DNA from: Clavulina sp. PMI_390
Lineage: Eukaryota; Basidiomycota; Agaricomycetes; Cantharellales; Hydnaceae
Assembly: GCA_015039315.1 (NCBI GenBank)
Contig: WIDE01000062.1
Location: forward strand, 1 to 64,000
DNA: 64,000 nt
Direction: 5' to 3'
Under the pieces are notes generated by a model that saw only the letters and a list, made by a program, of their open reading frames with translations, made no database searches and was not told the origin of the DNA. The translations under genes were made by a program, and so were the position numbers. This document shows, one piece after another, positions 1 to 10,802 of this stretch; within the stretch, counting starts at the first letter, position 1, and every line of letters starts with the position of its first letter.

Positions 1-95
1 GCTCATTGGATAATACTGCGCGAACTCTGTTGCTCGGACATGCCAAAGGTGACGCGTGTTTGGCCTCACGCGACTTCTCGCTCTCGACCATCACC
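1..95 (+). repeat. Left terminal inverted repeat (95 bp)
   Basis: Exact reverse complement of 3554-3648. Homology fades inside the element right after the shared sequence reading gaccatcacc. It begins at base 1, so it is probably cut by the window edge. Confidence 0.9.
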
Positions 96-439
96 ACTGC
101 CATCTCCTCTCATCGAACCGCACTAAATTGCACACCCGCTTCTATTTTAGCTCTTCTTTTCCTGCCATCACTACTTCCTAGTCTGCGTGTTGCCGTGTTT
201 CTCTGGACAACACAGAGCTGAGAACACGAAGGAACTTGACGCGTCTCACAAGCTCACTCACACTCTCTGTCTCGCAACAACACCTCAATAAGCCCTTATT
301 TTGATCCAAAATCCCGTTTGAACTTCTTGAAAGCTGAGTCCCTGGATATAAACGCGTCAAGTGAGTTCTCTGGGGCCGTTGAATCTCTATTCACCTGCTG
401 AACCGCCTCTTCCGTGTTTGCTCTGAAACTCCCGTAGAT

Positions 440-2154
440 ATGCGCACCAGATCACGATCTGAAGACGAGCCCAATGGTAGTGGTATATCCTATGCTCGAT
501 CAAAATATTATATGTTCTCAACCGCTGTTGAAGGCACCGATGGTGGCCACCCTGAGAGTGACGAGGAAGAACTCGAACTGCCAGACACACACGAGATCGA
601 GGGCATCGAAGACGATTCTGATGAAGAAGATGTTGAATTTGAGGGAACTACAGCTAATGATGAGGTTGAGGCCCCCCCGCCAAAACGCCGAAAAGGTTTG
701 CACGATGATAAGAGCGCTCCCCAAGCGTTCTGCCAACTGACAATGCAAACAGTGACCAAATCGGACATCCGGAGCGAAGAACCTGCTGATAGCCAAGAAG
801 GTGCGTCAATAATTCTGATAACAGTTCATAAGAACTAACGTAGGCACTTATATTTCCTCCAGCCTGTCTCCGTATCCCCAAACCACTGTCCGACAGCTCG
901 AAGACCCTCACTATTACGGCAGGCACTACAATCGGCGATCTCCTTCCCAGGATATGGCTGATCATTGGCTGTGAACATGCAACTGAAAAACCTTCGCTCA
1001 CCTATGTCATTGGGAAAGAGCGTGCTTCCACGGCTGAAGACCTTGCCTCTCAAGACGATCTAGACGAGATGATCAGGCGATGTGGGAAACGAGAAGTACA
1101 GATCCGGATCCAAAGCGAGGTATGGGATTTACCATGTCAATCGTCTGCTTCATCTCTCACATCAGCCCAGTATAAGAAGAAGCTCAAAAATGCAATCGCA
1201 GCAAAGAAAAATCCAGGCGCCAAGAAGACGTCAACTAGTCGCTCTGGGAAATCCGCTGCAGCAACCGCCAAACAAGACGGCTTCATGATCGTTGATCCGA
1301 ATGCCTCAATCCTTGATGAATCTTCTGAGGATGTTGAGTCCCTGGAAGACCGAGAAGTTGTGTGCTGGAATGCATTGAATAAGCAGCTCAGGAGTTGCCA
1401 TACTTGCGGGAACGATAGGCTCTGTAAGCTTACCGCAGACATGAAGCATGTTGCTCTTACTGCTCAGGAGCTTTCGTTCTGGGCACGCGCTATGGTCTGC
1501 ATCATTCTTAGTATTTTTGATAGCTCTACTAATCGTGTGGTATCTCTGATATTATAGGCTAAAGATTCAAGCATCACTCTATTCACAATGCCTAATGATC
1601 CAATGTTTGACAAGTGGAGAGTCAGCGCTAAGAAGAAGCGCGACTCCACTAAAAGCAGCTCTCATAAACGCTCACTCCACCGTAGCTCCACCCGGGCTCC
1701 ACCCAGTGACTCAGACCACAGCTCTACCTATTCTCGCTCACGCTCACACTCACGCTCCTACTCTCGATCCCGCTCCGGCTCCCACTCCCCCTCTCGACAT
1801 TACTCTCGCTCTCGCTCTCACCGTCGCCCTCACCATCCTTCAAGTCGTTCTGGGCCTCCCATCTCGACTCAACCTCTTGCTGCTTCTGACGAATGGGATG
1901 AGGAGATCGATTGGCCAGAAATTGTTGACTACTTGGAGGATTTCAACAAGAAGTTCTCTCAACAGAATCGCTTTATCAATGCCGAAAACTTTATGGACAA
2001 TGGCATTTTCTCGCTCATAGAGATGAAGGACATTTCGATCAGCCAGCTGCGCCAAGATCCATTCTATTTGACCTGGGGTGACGCCAATGTGCTGGAAGCC
2101 GATATCAAGAAGACGATTCGTAATCTTCGAGAACGTCATGCTGGCCATGTGTGA
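440..2154 (+). CDS. Transposon-borne accessory protein with RS-rich linker
   Basis: I do not recognise a characterised family. Four exons give 512 residues: 440-800, 863-1119, 1171-1494 and 1558-2154, all with GT-AG introns and consistent phase. The N-terminus (about residues 40-80) is acidic and followed by a PPPKRRK nuclear-localisation-like motif. A lysine-rich stretch follows, then a short Cys pair (CHTCGNDRLCK), an Arg/Ser-repeat block like those of splicing factors, and a C-terminal helical region of ~75 residues that resembles SAM-type or protein-interaction helices. The gene sits wholly between the transposon inverted repeats and is convergent to the transposase, so it travels with the element. 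A DNA- or RNA-binding helper for transposition, or captured host cargo, are both possible; neither is shown. The first acceptor is chosen at 862 because the nearer AG at 843 leads to an early stop. Confidence 0.7.
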
Positions 2155-2260
2155 CTTCATTCGACACTTTTTTGGGCTATGCTATAGCTGCGCTTGCTAC
2201 TTATTTCACACTTGTTCTGCACCACACAAAGAACGATTCTGTATTGCACAACTGAACAAA

Positions 2261-3483
2261 TTATCCAATATAACTCGAATGACGAAACCATCCTTGTACT
2301 GAATCAACCGAAATACACTTGTCAAGCGATGCATATAGCCAACCAACAACATCATCAGTTTCAGCATACTCGACCAGTGCTCGAAAGGTGTGCCCATGAC
2401 GACGGACATGGGACTTGAATGCTGAGAAAGCTTCTTCAATCGGATTGAAGTCTGGAGAATATGGCGGAAGGTATTCGAGTCTAATTCCACTGTATCCCAT
2501 TGCAAGATTAGCGCCAGGGTTCAACAAATAGTGTCGCGCTTACCGTGCCTCCACTATCTCTTGAACAGCTTCTACATGATGTATTGCACAGTTGTCCATA
2601 ATAAGGACGCTATTGTCGCCAGGATAAGGATTCATGCGCTGAACAAGACACTCAAGGAACCCGCAGAATGCGGGGCCGTCGAACGAGTCCTCAATGATGC
2701 GGCTGTGGATGATACCATCTAAGGAGAGGGCAGGGAGGATCGAGTATCTTATGGGGAAGTTTGATCAGTACTGTACTCAGTGCCGCACTACAATACGTAC
2801 CTTTGTCCACGCACAAAAGCGGCAGTCTTGTATGCTCTTTGACCTTTATAGGACCACCCATTCAGTCGATATGTTGTCTTGATATTTAGAGCGCTTTCAT
2901 CGACAAATACAAGCTGTCGAGGCTGATATTGTCCGATCCTCAGCATAAATTGCGCCCGCTTCCGTTCATTCCGTTCAGCAGCCCGTTTAGATAGCTGAGA
3001 CGTCATGTTAGCAAGTACTCATATGTTGTTTAGAGTCAGGAGATCGGTAGCATACACGTTTAGACGAGAAACCAAGCCATTTCAGCGTCTGGTGAATCGT
3101 GCTCAAGGGGACTTGAACTTGAAAGACATCCGCAACACAGGCCTGAATCTCATCTAGGTAGAGGTCTGGGCTGCTAGCAAGAAGCTCTATCACGTACTTC
3201 GGCGCTGTATGAGTACATGCGGTATGGGAAGATAGACGGAGAACAAGGCTGGACGTACTTCAGCCTGGGGACCAGTCATAGCTCTATAGCGACCACTATG
3301 TCCATTGGGACTACACACAAAACCTGTATCTTTGTGCGTTTTTATGACTCGCTGAACCACACGGCGGGGCATGTTGAGCTGGCAAGCAATCTCCTGTGTC
3401 TTATGACGGAGGGCATAGTATTGCCAGATGACGAGCTGTTTGACTTCCCGAGTATAGTAGTTTCGTTGACGAAGGCGAGCCAT
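2261..3483 (-). CDS. Tc1/mariner-type (DDE_3) transposase, DD34E
   Basis: Cut-and-paste transposase. Five exons on the minus strand (3483-3259, 3196-3056, 2994-2801, 2747-2544, 2489-2261) join in frame to a 330-residue protein, the usual length for the superfamily. An N-terminal helix-turn-helix region (MARLRQRNYYTREV to about residue 60) precedes the DDE_3 catalytic domain. Catalytic residues are visible: D154 in LVFVDES, D238 in LIMDNCAIHH and E273 in PPYSPDFNPIEE. The 34 residues between the last two give the canonical DD34E spacing of Tc1. The conserved RYSILPALSLDG block is formed only after splicing, which supports the intron model. The first intron could use slightly different borders. 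An upstream in-frame Met at 3609 lies in the inverted repeat; 3483 is preferred because the protein then starts just before the DNA-binding region. Confidence 0.85.
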
Positions 3484-3553
3484 ATAGAGTATCTCTGGTG
3501 TTGGGGAGAATCTGGTGGATGTTTGTGGAAGTCTAACGCGAGGGGACAGTGGC

Positions 3554-3648
3554 GGTGATGGTCGAGAGCGAGAAGTCGCGTGAGGCCAAACACGCGTCAC
3601 CTTTGGCATGTCCGAGCAACAGAGTTCGCGCAGTATTATCCAATGAGC
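3554..3648 (-). repeat. Right terminal inverted repeat (95 bp)
   Basis: Perfect inverted copy of bases 1-95. It lies just upstream of the transposase start, so the transposase promoter is probably in or next to it. Confidence 0.9.
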
Positions 3649-4328
3649 TGACAGCTACAAGATCGAGACTAGCGACAACATATATTACTGATGGGGAAAA
3701 TCGGTAGCATCCGTATTACACGAGTTGTGGTATCAACTAATTCATAGGTAGTTTGTTGCGTCGCTGTGTCCGATCACGGACATGCTTCACAGGGGGGATC
3801 TGATTTTCTGGATGCTCTACTCAGGTAATAGATTGTAGTAATTTATCCAATATTTACAGGTGGCGGGGCGGACGAGGGTAGACGAGATCGGATGAGTGGT
3901 TTCTACTATAGGGATCGCGCGCGTGCGTGTGAATTTTTCGGGTCCGCGCCTTACACTCTTGGAATTGCTGTAATAGTGCTGCTAAACTGTAATATTCCTC
4001 CAGTCTGGCATAGAAAGAGAGGTTCGCCTCTGTGAGGTTGCTGCAAATTAGATAGTAATCTCCGCGAATGACAATGCGAAATTTTCGCAAGAGCTCCACG
4101 ATGCTTCCCGTTCACTAGCCCCTCGGGAAGGTGGGATCAATCTCGAGGAAGGAAGAACGTAAGATCCAGTCAGAAACAATGAATATCATTCATCTTTCAT
4201 CGAACCCTAAGATTCGTGTGCTTGCCAAACTTCCCGGATAGGGAGATCACATCGTGGGTGGGCTGAAGCCTGGCCATAAATAGAGGACGCAAAAAGGCGA
4301 TCCCATAGTGCTCGAGAGCGATCCCTAT
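3649..4328. other. Gene-free flank right of the transposon
   Basis: AT-rich spacer between the transposon and the 3' end of the F-box gene. One open frame of 81 codons on the minus strand (3854-4099) has no recognisable motif and I do not call it. Confidence 0.5.
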
Positions 4329-5837
4329 TTAATGAGACAAAGTTATCATTAGAACTCCCAGAGCGCTAAGAATCCTCAAGAGCACAACATACATAGCAGG
4401 TGTCAGTCCAAGATTGTGTTGTGAATGGGATTTTTGGGGACTCCATGAGTCAAAATGGATGTCCCTAATCCGACTCTCCAGCTCAATCCTTCGCTCTGAC
4501 AGGTCGGGGATCTTGCTGGCCTCAGACTCGGAGCTGACGCTCGGATTCTGTTCCTTAGCTAGTCCGTTCTGAGTTTGAGCCCATGGGTCAGATTCAATCA
4601 AGTCGTATAGCTCCGCATTATAGATGGTAAGGCTGGGATGATATTGGAGGATCTGCATGGCAAGCACATAGAGTCTGTTTATGTCGCGTGGACTTCGTCT
4701 GCCCTGCACATAACCGTCTTTCCGTGCTCGTCTGATGATGAGAGCCCTTAATCGGGGAATGCGCTGAGGACGAGCTACACTTTCATGCGTATCGCTTGAC
4801 CAGAGCCCGAAAACATGTCGAATGAAATGTGACAAATAAGGGTCAGCGTCCGTTGTAAGTTCTAAAACGCGCAGCTGATCTATCCTGGAGAGCTCCTCGA
4901 AGTAGCCAGGATAGTTGGTATTTCTCGGTGTCAGCATGCGGAGGTAGATAATAGAAGGCTCTATCCACGCAGGTAGATAGCGAGAGTCTGGATAATGGCA
5001 CAAACAGCGGAGGTTGGGAGTTTTGAGATAGCTTCCAATTAACAGATCATCCACCTCAAGCGCTTTGAGATTGGGAAGAGTCACTACGGTAGGATTATCA
5101 TACAGGATACTGCGAGAGGATCTGAGGATGAGGGTCAAGAGGGACTGGCAGCGGACTAGAGTTTCTGCAAATATACTCCACTCAGGGAATATTGCTCGAG
5201 AAACAAGCTCCAGCGACGTTAAGCCCCCAAAGGAAAGTCGGGAAGGCATGTTTTGGGAAGGAACACCAGAGAATACCTCCCGGAGCACGAGATCACGTAT
5301 GGGGGTCATCTCCGATGACTGGCCGCTGATAAATGGCAAGAGCTGCTCGAACCAGCCAGTAGTGAAGTTGTGCGACACATATACGAGCAGACGCCGTAGC
5401 TTTGGCATTGAAGGTAGTGGGGGAGGGGTATCGTTTGCCGCTGCGGTATATATCTCCAGCACAGAAACACGACAGAACGCTGGGTATAACGCATTGCAAA
5501 CTCTTCGCAGAATGGTGTTATCATACAGCCTATTATTGACGTTATCGATATAGAGCTCCATTTCAAGGCTCTTGGAGTTTTTTATGGCAACTTGCCAGCT
5601 CGCAGCGGCGGCCACAAAGTCGCCATTCACCTTGACTTTGGGAGAGATATAGATGACTGCCCAAAGTTTCGGAGTCTCAAAGGCAGAAGCCCGCCAGTAA
5701 GAAGAGACTGCACAGATATTCGCACGATGGGCGACGAGACCAAAATAGTCCTCAACTTCATCAGAACGAAACAGGTTGCAGCTCTCGACAAATATATGGG
5801 ATAGGAGCTCCAGCGGCAATGATTCGATAGAAGCCAT
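4329..5837 (-). CDS. F-box protein, solitary subfamily
   Basis: Probable SCF ubiquitin-ligase adaptor. Single exon, 502 residues. The N-terminal F-box is clear (IESLPLELLSHIFVESC, residues 4-20), followed by an Arg/Trp segment (SSYWRASAFETPKLWAVIYI) shared by Agaricomycete F-box-like proteins and then leucine-rich repeat-like stretches. It differs from the plus-strand family at 20-53 kb: no short first exon and no LFELEK leader before the F-box, so it is a distant cousin rather than part of that array. The last ~14 residues are hydrophobic (VLMITLSH), which may mean the true end is altered by an unseen intron. Confidence 0.85.
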   Translation of the reverse strand: MASIESLPLELLSHIFVESCNLFRSDEVEDYFGLVAHRANICAVSSYWRASAFETPKLWAVIYISPKVKVNGDFVAAAASWQVAIKNSKSLEMELYIDNVNNRLYDNTILRRVCNALYPAFCRVSVLEIYTAAANDTPPPLPSMPKLRRLLVYVSHNFTTGWFEQLLPFISGQSSEMTPIRDLVLREVFSGVPSQNMPSRLSFGGLTSLELVSRAIFPEWSIFAETLVRCQSLLTLILRSSRSILYDNPTVVTLPNLKALEVDDLLIGSYLKTPNLRCLCHYPDSRYLPAWIEPSIIYLRMLTPRNTNYPGYFEELSRIDQLRVLELTTDADPYLSHFIRHVFGLWSSDTHESVARPQRIPRLRALIIRRARKDGYVQGRRSPRDINRLYVLAMQILQYHPSLTIYNAELYDLIESDPWAQTQNGLAKEQNPSVSSESEASKIPDLSERRIELESRIRDIHFDSWSPQKSHSQHNLGLTPAMYVVLLRILSALGVLMITLSH

Positions 5838-6277
5838 GATATAATTCTGCGAGGGGAAGGTGTGAGTATCTCGGAAGATATGCGTTTCAGTTTTTCAGGT
5901 GCCTTGCTGGCGCGCGATGGAGAATGGCGTGGCAAGATGAGAGGGAAACTGAGGTCACGGGTATTGTGACGTAACCTCAGTTGAGCCTCTGTCCTCTGCA
6001 TACGAAGGATCTCCGAAAGAAACCCCGCGCTCTTCACACACAGGTCGAATCTGGCAGATTCCATAAGATTAGGTGGTGCGCGGTGAGACGCGCGGTGTAA
6101 GCCCACGTGCCCGCTGACTTTGCCACCTGCGCGCGACCAAACAAACACGCCGACCTGCCTCTCTCTCCTCTCCCATCACAGCACCAACACCTGAACTTCC
6201 GATCACGTCTCAAGACGCGTCCCATCTTCGACCACATCTTCATCTCTTCACTCAAGAACACCTTTGACGCGTCATAC
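5838..6277. promoter_or_regulatory. Divergent intergenic region
   Basis: 440 bp between the minus-strand F-box gene and the plus-strand gene at 6278, so it should hold both promoters. No clear TATA box. The part near 6140-6260 is pyrimidine/CA-rich, as is common before fungal starts. Confidence 0.4.
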
Positions 6278-7043
6278 ATGGAGCCGATGCTGTCCATCGC
6301 TCGACCCCTGCAGTCACCGCCCCTAGTCGCCTCGAGCCATCCCGATACGACTAGCATGCGTGTAAGCCTCCAGCCTAATCTATTTCAAGTCCGTGTTTGT
6401 GCTCTCGCTCCCTTCACTAACCATCTACATCGTCGACTAGGTCCATGGCAAGAAGCGCGTTCTTGACGTTCTCTACGACGAGGACGCATACTACGACACC
6501 AACCACCCTGCCGATTCCTTCGGTCACCATCTCGCTGATTGCGGCTCTGTAGATGGAAGGAAGAGATCTTATGGGCTTTGTGACGTATCGAATGCCGACG
6601 AAACCGCGGGAGGCGAGGACTTGGACCAAGACGACGACGCTATGGATGCCGCCACTGCGTATAGCTCCGCCTCTCAGCTTCCTTCGGGTGCATTGGACAC
6701 TGTTACGATCGGATCTCGCTCCCGCCCAGTTGCTCGCTCAAGTCGAGCTATCGCACCTGCTCATAAGCTTCAAGCTTGTCGCAGGACACGATTTTTCCTC
6801 AAGCTTTCGCTCCACTCCCGCCAACTACGCGTTATTAACAAGTACGATGAGCTAGAGGTTTATCTGGCAACCTTCAAGTTCACCTTCGAGATGGCTATTC
6901 CTCCTCGTCCGATATTCCCACCGCGCAGCGACGACTCGTTCAAGTTTACGTTTCCACCACCACCCAAAATCATGCTTCGAATCAAGATTCCCATCGACAT
7001 GGTGCTTTCGATGCATATGTCTAAAAAGCTGAAACTTGCTTAG
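6278..7043 (+). CDS. Hypothetical protein, 228 residues
   Basis: Not recognised. Two exons (6278-6361 and 6441-7043) joined by a 79-nt intron with phase 0 borders; the second exon reads VHGKKRVLDVLYDEDAYYD at its start. There is an acidic patch (GGEDLDQDDDAMDAA), a basic middle, and a C-terminal half with alternating Phe/Pro (FKFTFPPPPKIMLRIKIP). No signal peptide or membrane segment. The intron model is supported by the uninterrupted 200-codon frame after the acceptor. Function unknown. Confidence 0.55.
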
Positions 7044-7919
7044 GCTTGAAGGGTAGTGCGGGAACTTGCTATTGTTATTGTTACCTCATATTTTGTTGCT
7101 TTGCTATTATCCCCCCTTCGGCTCCCTCAATGCCCATGATCATCCTTCCTGTTCCTGATTGACAGATTGTTTAGTGTTAAATCTGTATTAACAATTTCCT
7201 GTATGATTATCATCCACGTAGTACCATCCAATTGCTCCGTCACCACAATAGCTATTCCACCTTGTTTCTGCATAGATACAATCCCGAAGTAGCTGTTTGG
7301 TTTACCCTGTGACCAGCAAGTACGACAATGACCTCAAAAAGCGAACCGCAGTGCCAGGTTGCGCTGGACTTGATTAGGCCTCGTGGGAATGGGGAGCCGA
7401 CATCAATATGCCACAACTCGTCATTTCGGAGCGGAACTGGGATCTGGCATCAGGACGTGGTGCATGCTTGCACTTCTTCGCCTGACGTACACGAATTGAG
7501 TCGCTCTAAGCCCGCAATCAGCACCACCCCCAAATCAGAATCAGTGAATTGGTCTCGTAAGCGAGGCCCGCTCAGAGCGCCGTGCAGAGCTGTCATTTGC
7601 AAATGAACCTATTCAAGCCACTGCTTGTTCATATGAAGCATCACTAACAAACCCATCAGTGCAATACTATCAGCATAATGCAGGTCTTAGTGGACTGTGG
7701 ATGTAGAGATTCGCACCATCATTTCATATAAGCGACCCTCGCGGAAAGCTTGAGCAAGCTTGCTGCTTCACACTCTCATGGGGTGTTGACAGCGACACCC
7801 ACACACCCCACAGCGGCCTTGTAAACCAGTTCTAGTGATACTTCTACACCTATACCCTTCTTTTCGCTCTTCTTCTCTTCTCTAAACTTCAAAAATCGTC
7901 GAACCTTTCCCTGGATGTG
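7044..7919. other. Gene-free stretch with pyrimidine-rich promoter
   Basis: The first part is the AT-rich 3' flank of the gene before it. A 92-codon open frame at 7328-7606 has no motif and is not supported. Just before the next start (7845-7895) there is a CT-rich tract typical of fungal transcription start regions. Confidence 0.4.
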
Positions 7920-10265
7920 ATGGCGTCTGATAGCACGACCCCAGACTTGAACGAGGCTACGCTTCTCGCGAGGACTTTCGTTGGGCCTTGGATCATTGGT
8001 GCTTTCTTCAACGTTCTACTCGTACGCAAGCCCATCCTACTCTTCCGCTGTCTTAAGACTAACAAAGTTCACCTCTAGTTCGGTATACTCTGCATGCAAA
8101 TGAGGTCGTTCTACCGCCATCCCCCGAAGTAAGACCGGACATCTCTCTTAGCGTCTATTTGAGACAGGATATCGACTATCCTTCGAAAGGGACTCTTCAA
8201 CTCTCAAGATCTATGTTGCTTTCCTCTTCGCGCTCGAGACGCTCAATGTGACCACAGTGGCCTATACTGGTAAGTGCGGCGCGAGTCATAATTGGGGTAA
8301 ATGCGAGGGCCTCATGATCTTGATAGCATATGGCTACGCTATCAAAGACTTTGGTATGCACCCTCCTCCGCTGCTCGGCCTCGATCGTATCAAACCTAAT
8401 TGTCTTGCCCTTTGGCGCATGTTAGGGAATATCAACGCCACTACTATAGCTAATTCGGGTACGCCACACCCCGCTCTCTTGATCGATATTAGTACTCACA
8501 ACTACTGTTCATTATAGGAACAGCGCTTCGTGAGTCTACAATGCGTTCTTTAGTAGCCGGAGAGCTAATGAGCGCATATCCCTGTCATTTCATTCAGTGG
8601 GATTGACTGTACGTGGATCGCTTGCTTGAAATTCAACTTGTTTGCTCCCACTGACAATGAACTGCTTTTTCAGGGCTGCATCAGTACATTGATCGTTCGA
8701 GTCTTTTTCGGATTGTGGGTACTTTCGTCGCAGTATATCCCATTCCAACCACTCAGCGTGTCGCATAATTTCCAACCTACTTCAGGAAAGTGAAAAGGTT
8801 GACGAAGTGGACCTTGGGCGCTACTATTATCATTATACTTGCTATTATTGACTCCTGTAAGTTGCGAGATCTCTTGTATGACCGAGGTGGCGAAGATAAT
8901 CGACGCTGACGTTGATTCTGACTTCTTCTAGTGTTTGGGATATCTATTATTATTGGTACATTCCTATCCCAACTCCCTACCCTACGACCTTGACCTCAAC
9001 TTCATCTATTCAGCTGGCCCAATGATTATCAAAACCTACGCTGAATTTCATAAAATTGCCTCCGTCGTCATCATTTGGCTGGCGCTCGCCCCTGTGATCG
9101 ACATCGCTATCAGCACATCCCTCCTTGCATACCTTCGCTACACGCGGACAGGGACCACGGAGCCCCAGGATATGATTGCTAGTGTTTCAAGTAAGGATTA
9201 TTGCTCAACCTGTCTGCACGATTGACCAATTGTGCTGTGCATTCAGTGGTGTTCCAAACGGGTACAATCGTTGGTAAGTCGTGCACTCGTACCTAGAGCT
9301 TACCCTGAGGTGACAGTCTTACCTTACTTGATTACTTCGTAGCCATCTGGGCAGCCGGTAATTTGGCGATCTATGTATGTTCTTTCCCTGTGGCCGTTTC
9401 GACATCAACTGACGCCGATTGAACTCTCACAGTTGACGATTGTAAGTTAGACTCTCGCAACACAATCCTCACATGAGTTTTCTCACAGGGGATACAATAG
9501 TCCACCAATCTGCATTTCATCCTGAATGTCACACTCGCTAAACTCTATGCAAACTGCCTATTGGCCTTCGGTGAGCCTTCATCTAATATCCAGCCCCGCT
9601 GTATGGTACATTCTAATCACCGTTTCTAATGCCATGACAGTCAACGCTCGGCCGCAATGGGGGAACGAAGGGAAAACATACAATGAATGGGTATGTATTA
9701 ATACCTCACTTTCTTCTCGTTTCCCTTCTATTAAACTCCCCCATCATGATTGACCGCATCTGTCCGAAAGCCCTTATCAAGCAGCGAGATCCGTGTGACT
9801 ACTACCACGGGTGTGCGTGATTCTCCAGATTTGCCAGACCTCGATTTTGTATCCCCAGCTTCGTCCCCATCCAAGGGTCAGCTGGAATCGCCGTTATACC
9901 CCGCACCAGCCGATATCACGACATCATCACCATCTGAACGGCCCACCGGAGAATGTCGGTGCGGAGTGATAGGTCATGGCGAACCGGTGGAGATCGGCAA
10001 CATCCTCACAGAGGAGCCTCCACCTCTCGCGTCAGGCTATCAACAGCGCATTACGCACAGTATACCCAGAATCAGTCTCCTAGAGGTCGCCTCTCCCCAT
10101 ACCCCTTCATCTGCAGTAAAAACAAATGGCGCCGTACCCAGATTGCAGATGAGACCTGGTGCCTCACCGGCATTTTCGCGCCGCTCTCATGCCACCGAAC
10201 TGATCCAGCGACCTTTACCGTCCATCATCGAAGACGTGGACTCAAGAACCTGGGGTGGGGGTTGA
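7920..10265 (+). CDS. DUF6534-type multi-pass membrane protein
   Basis: Function unknown; the family is large and specific to Agaricomycetes, with seven predicted membrane helices. A chain of small exons splices to a protein of roughly 430 residues: FVGPWIIGAFFNVLLFGILC (TM1), HPPKDSSTLKIYVAFLFALE (TM2 with the usual K-D loop), a third helix ending RVFFGLWVLSSQ, TLGATIIIILAIIDSLFGIS, IASVVIIWLALAPVIDIAIS, and the family hallmark STNLHFILNVTLAKLYANC near the last helix. A ~165-residue polar, Ser/Pro-rich cytoplasmic tail follows. At least fifteen short introns are needed; I fixed borders by keeping the helices in frame. The end is uncertain: a weak donor at 10255 with a good acceptor at 10308 would replace the last residues and extend the gene to a stop at 10406. 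Confidence 0.75.
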
Positions 10266-10802
10266 GTATTGCACTCATAATGTATACTACATTGATAGAA
10301 TGTATCAGGCAAGCCCAAAGTGCACAAGATAGCAAACTCACTTAGGGTCAGTCCTAGTGTTGAGCTCGAAGATAACGTCGGAGAAATAGTGCCCACTTCA
10401 ACTTAATCTGCAACAGTCAAGGTACATTTGATATGCTTCCAGGTGGAGCTCGACTATGGGATTGCTCTCTCTGACCAAGGGATCATACGGAAACGCTCCA
10501 ATCAATATCATTACTGAGAAAGTACGGTAAACAGCATATGTCATGGTACAGTATGTTACTAGGTGCGGCTTGTATCGAGGTCGGCCGGGGTTACTGGTGG
10601 TTAAAACGACAAAAGCGAGCGAGAAAAAGAAACAGTGCAGTCTACAAGAAGCGGGCAAGATTCGATGAGTCGCCTTAAGAGAAGGCAAGAAAATGATTCC
10701 ACGGCAGGTCGAAATGTCAAGCAAGCTGGACGGCAAGCTATAAATTAGCCAAGAAAAGAGAAGAGCGAAAAAGAACCGAGCGAGAGGAGAATTTTAGGAT
10801 CT
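10266..10802. other. Convergent 3' flanks
   Basis: Lies between the ends of two convergent genes. It may hold a last exon of the DUF6534 gene (10309-10406). Otherwise I see nothing coding. Confidence 0.4.

Larger units (their letters stand above)
1..3648. mobile_element. Two-gene Tc1/mariner-type DNA transposon
   Basis: The element is delimited by inverted repeats: bases 1-95 are the exact reverse complement of 3554-3648. Inside lie a DD34E transposase gene on the minus strand (2261-3483) and a second, convergent gene on the plus strand (440-2154), with stops 106 bp apart. The window starts inside the left repeat, so the outermost bases and the TA target-site duplication on the left cannot be seen; the right edge may extend a few bases past 3648. 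Tc1/mariner elements normally carry only the transposase, so the accessory gene is unusual. The perfect repeats and the open transposase frame suggest recent activity. Confidence 0.85.

Noticed and set aside
3854..4099. 81-codon open frame on the minus strand
   Set aside because: No motif, no clear start context, and no homology to neighbours.
7328..7606. 92-codon open frame on the plus strand
   Set aside because: Composition is not gene-like, no domain, and it lies in a 3' flank plus promoter region.
7920..10265. The seven-helix protein as an STE3-type pheromone receptor partnering the pheromone genes
   Set aside because: Its motifs (HPPKDSSTLK, LHFILNVTLAKLYANC) are those of DUF6534 proteins, not of STE3 receptors, and it lies 45 kb away from the pheromone units.
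10398..10736. 112-codon minus-strand frame downstream of the DUF6534 gene
   Set aside because: Overlaps a probable last exon on the other strand and shows no conserved features.
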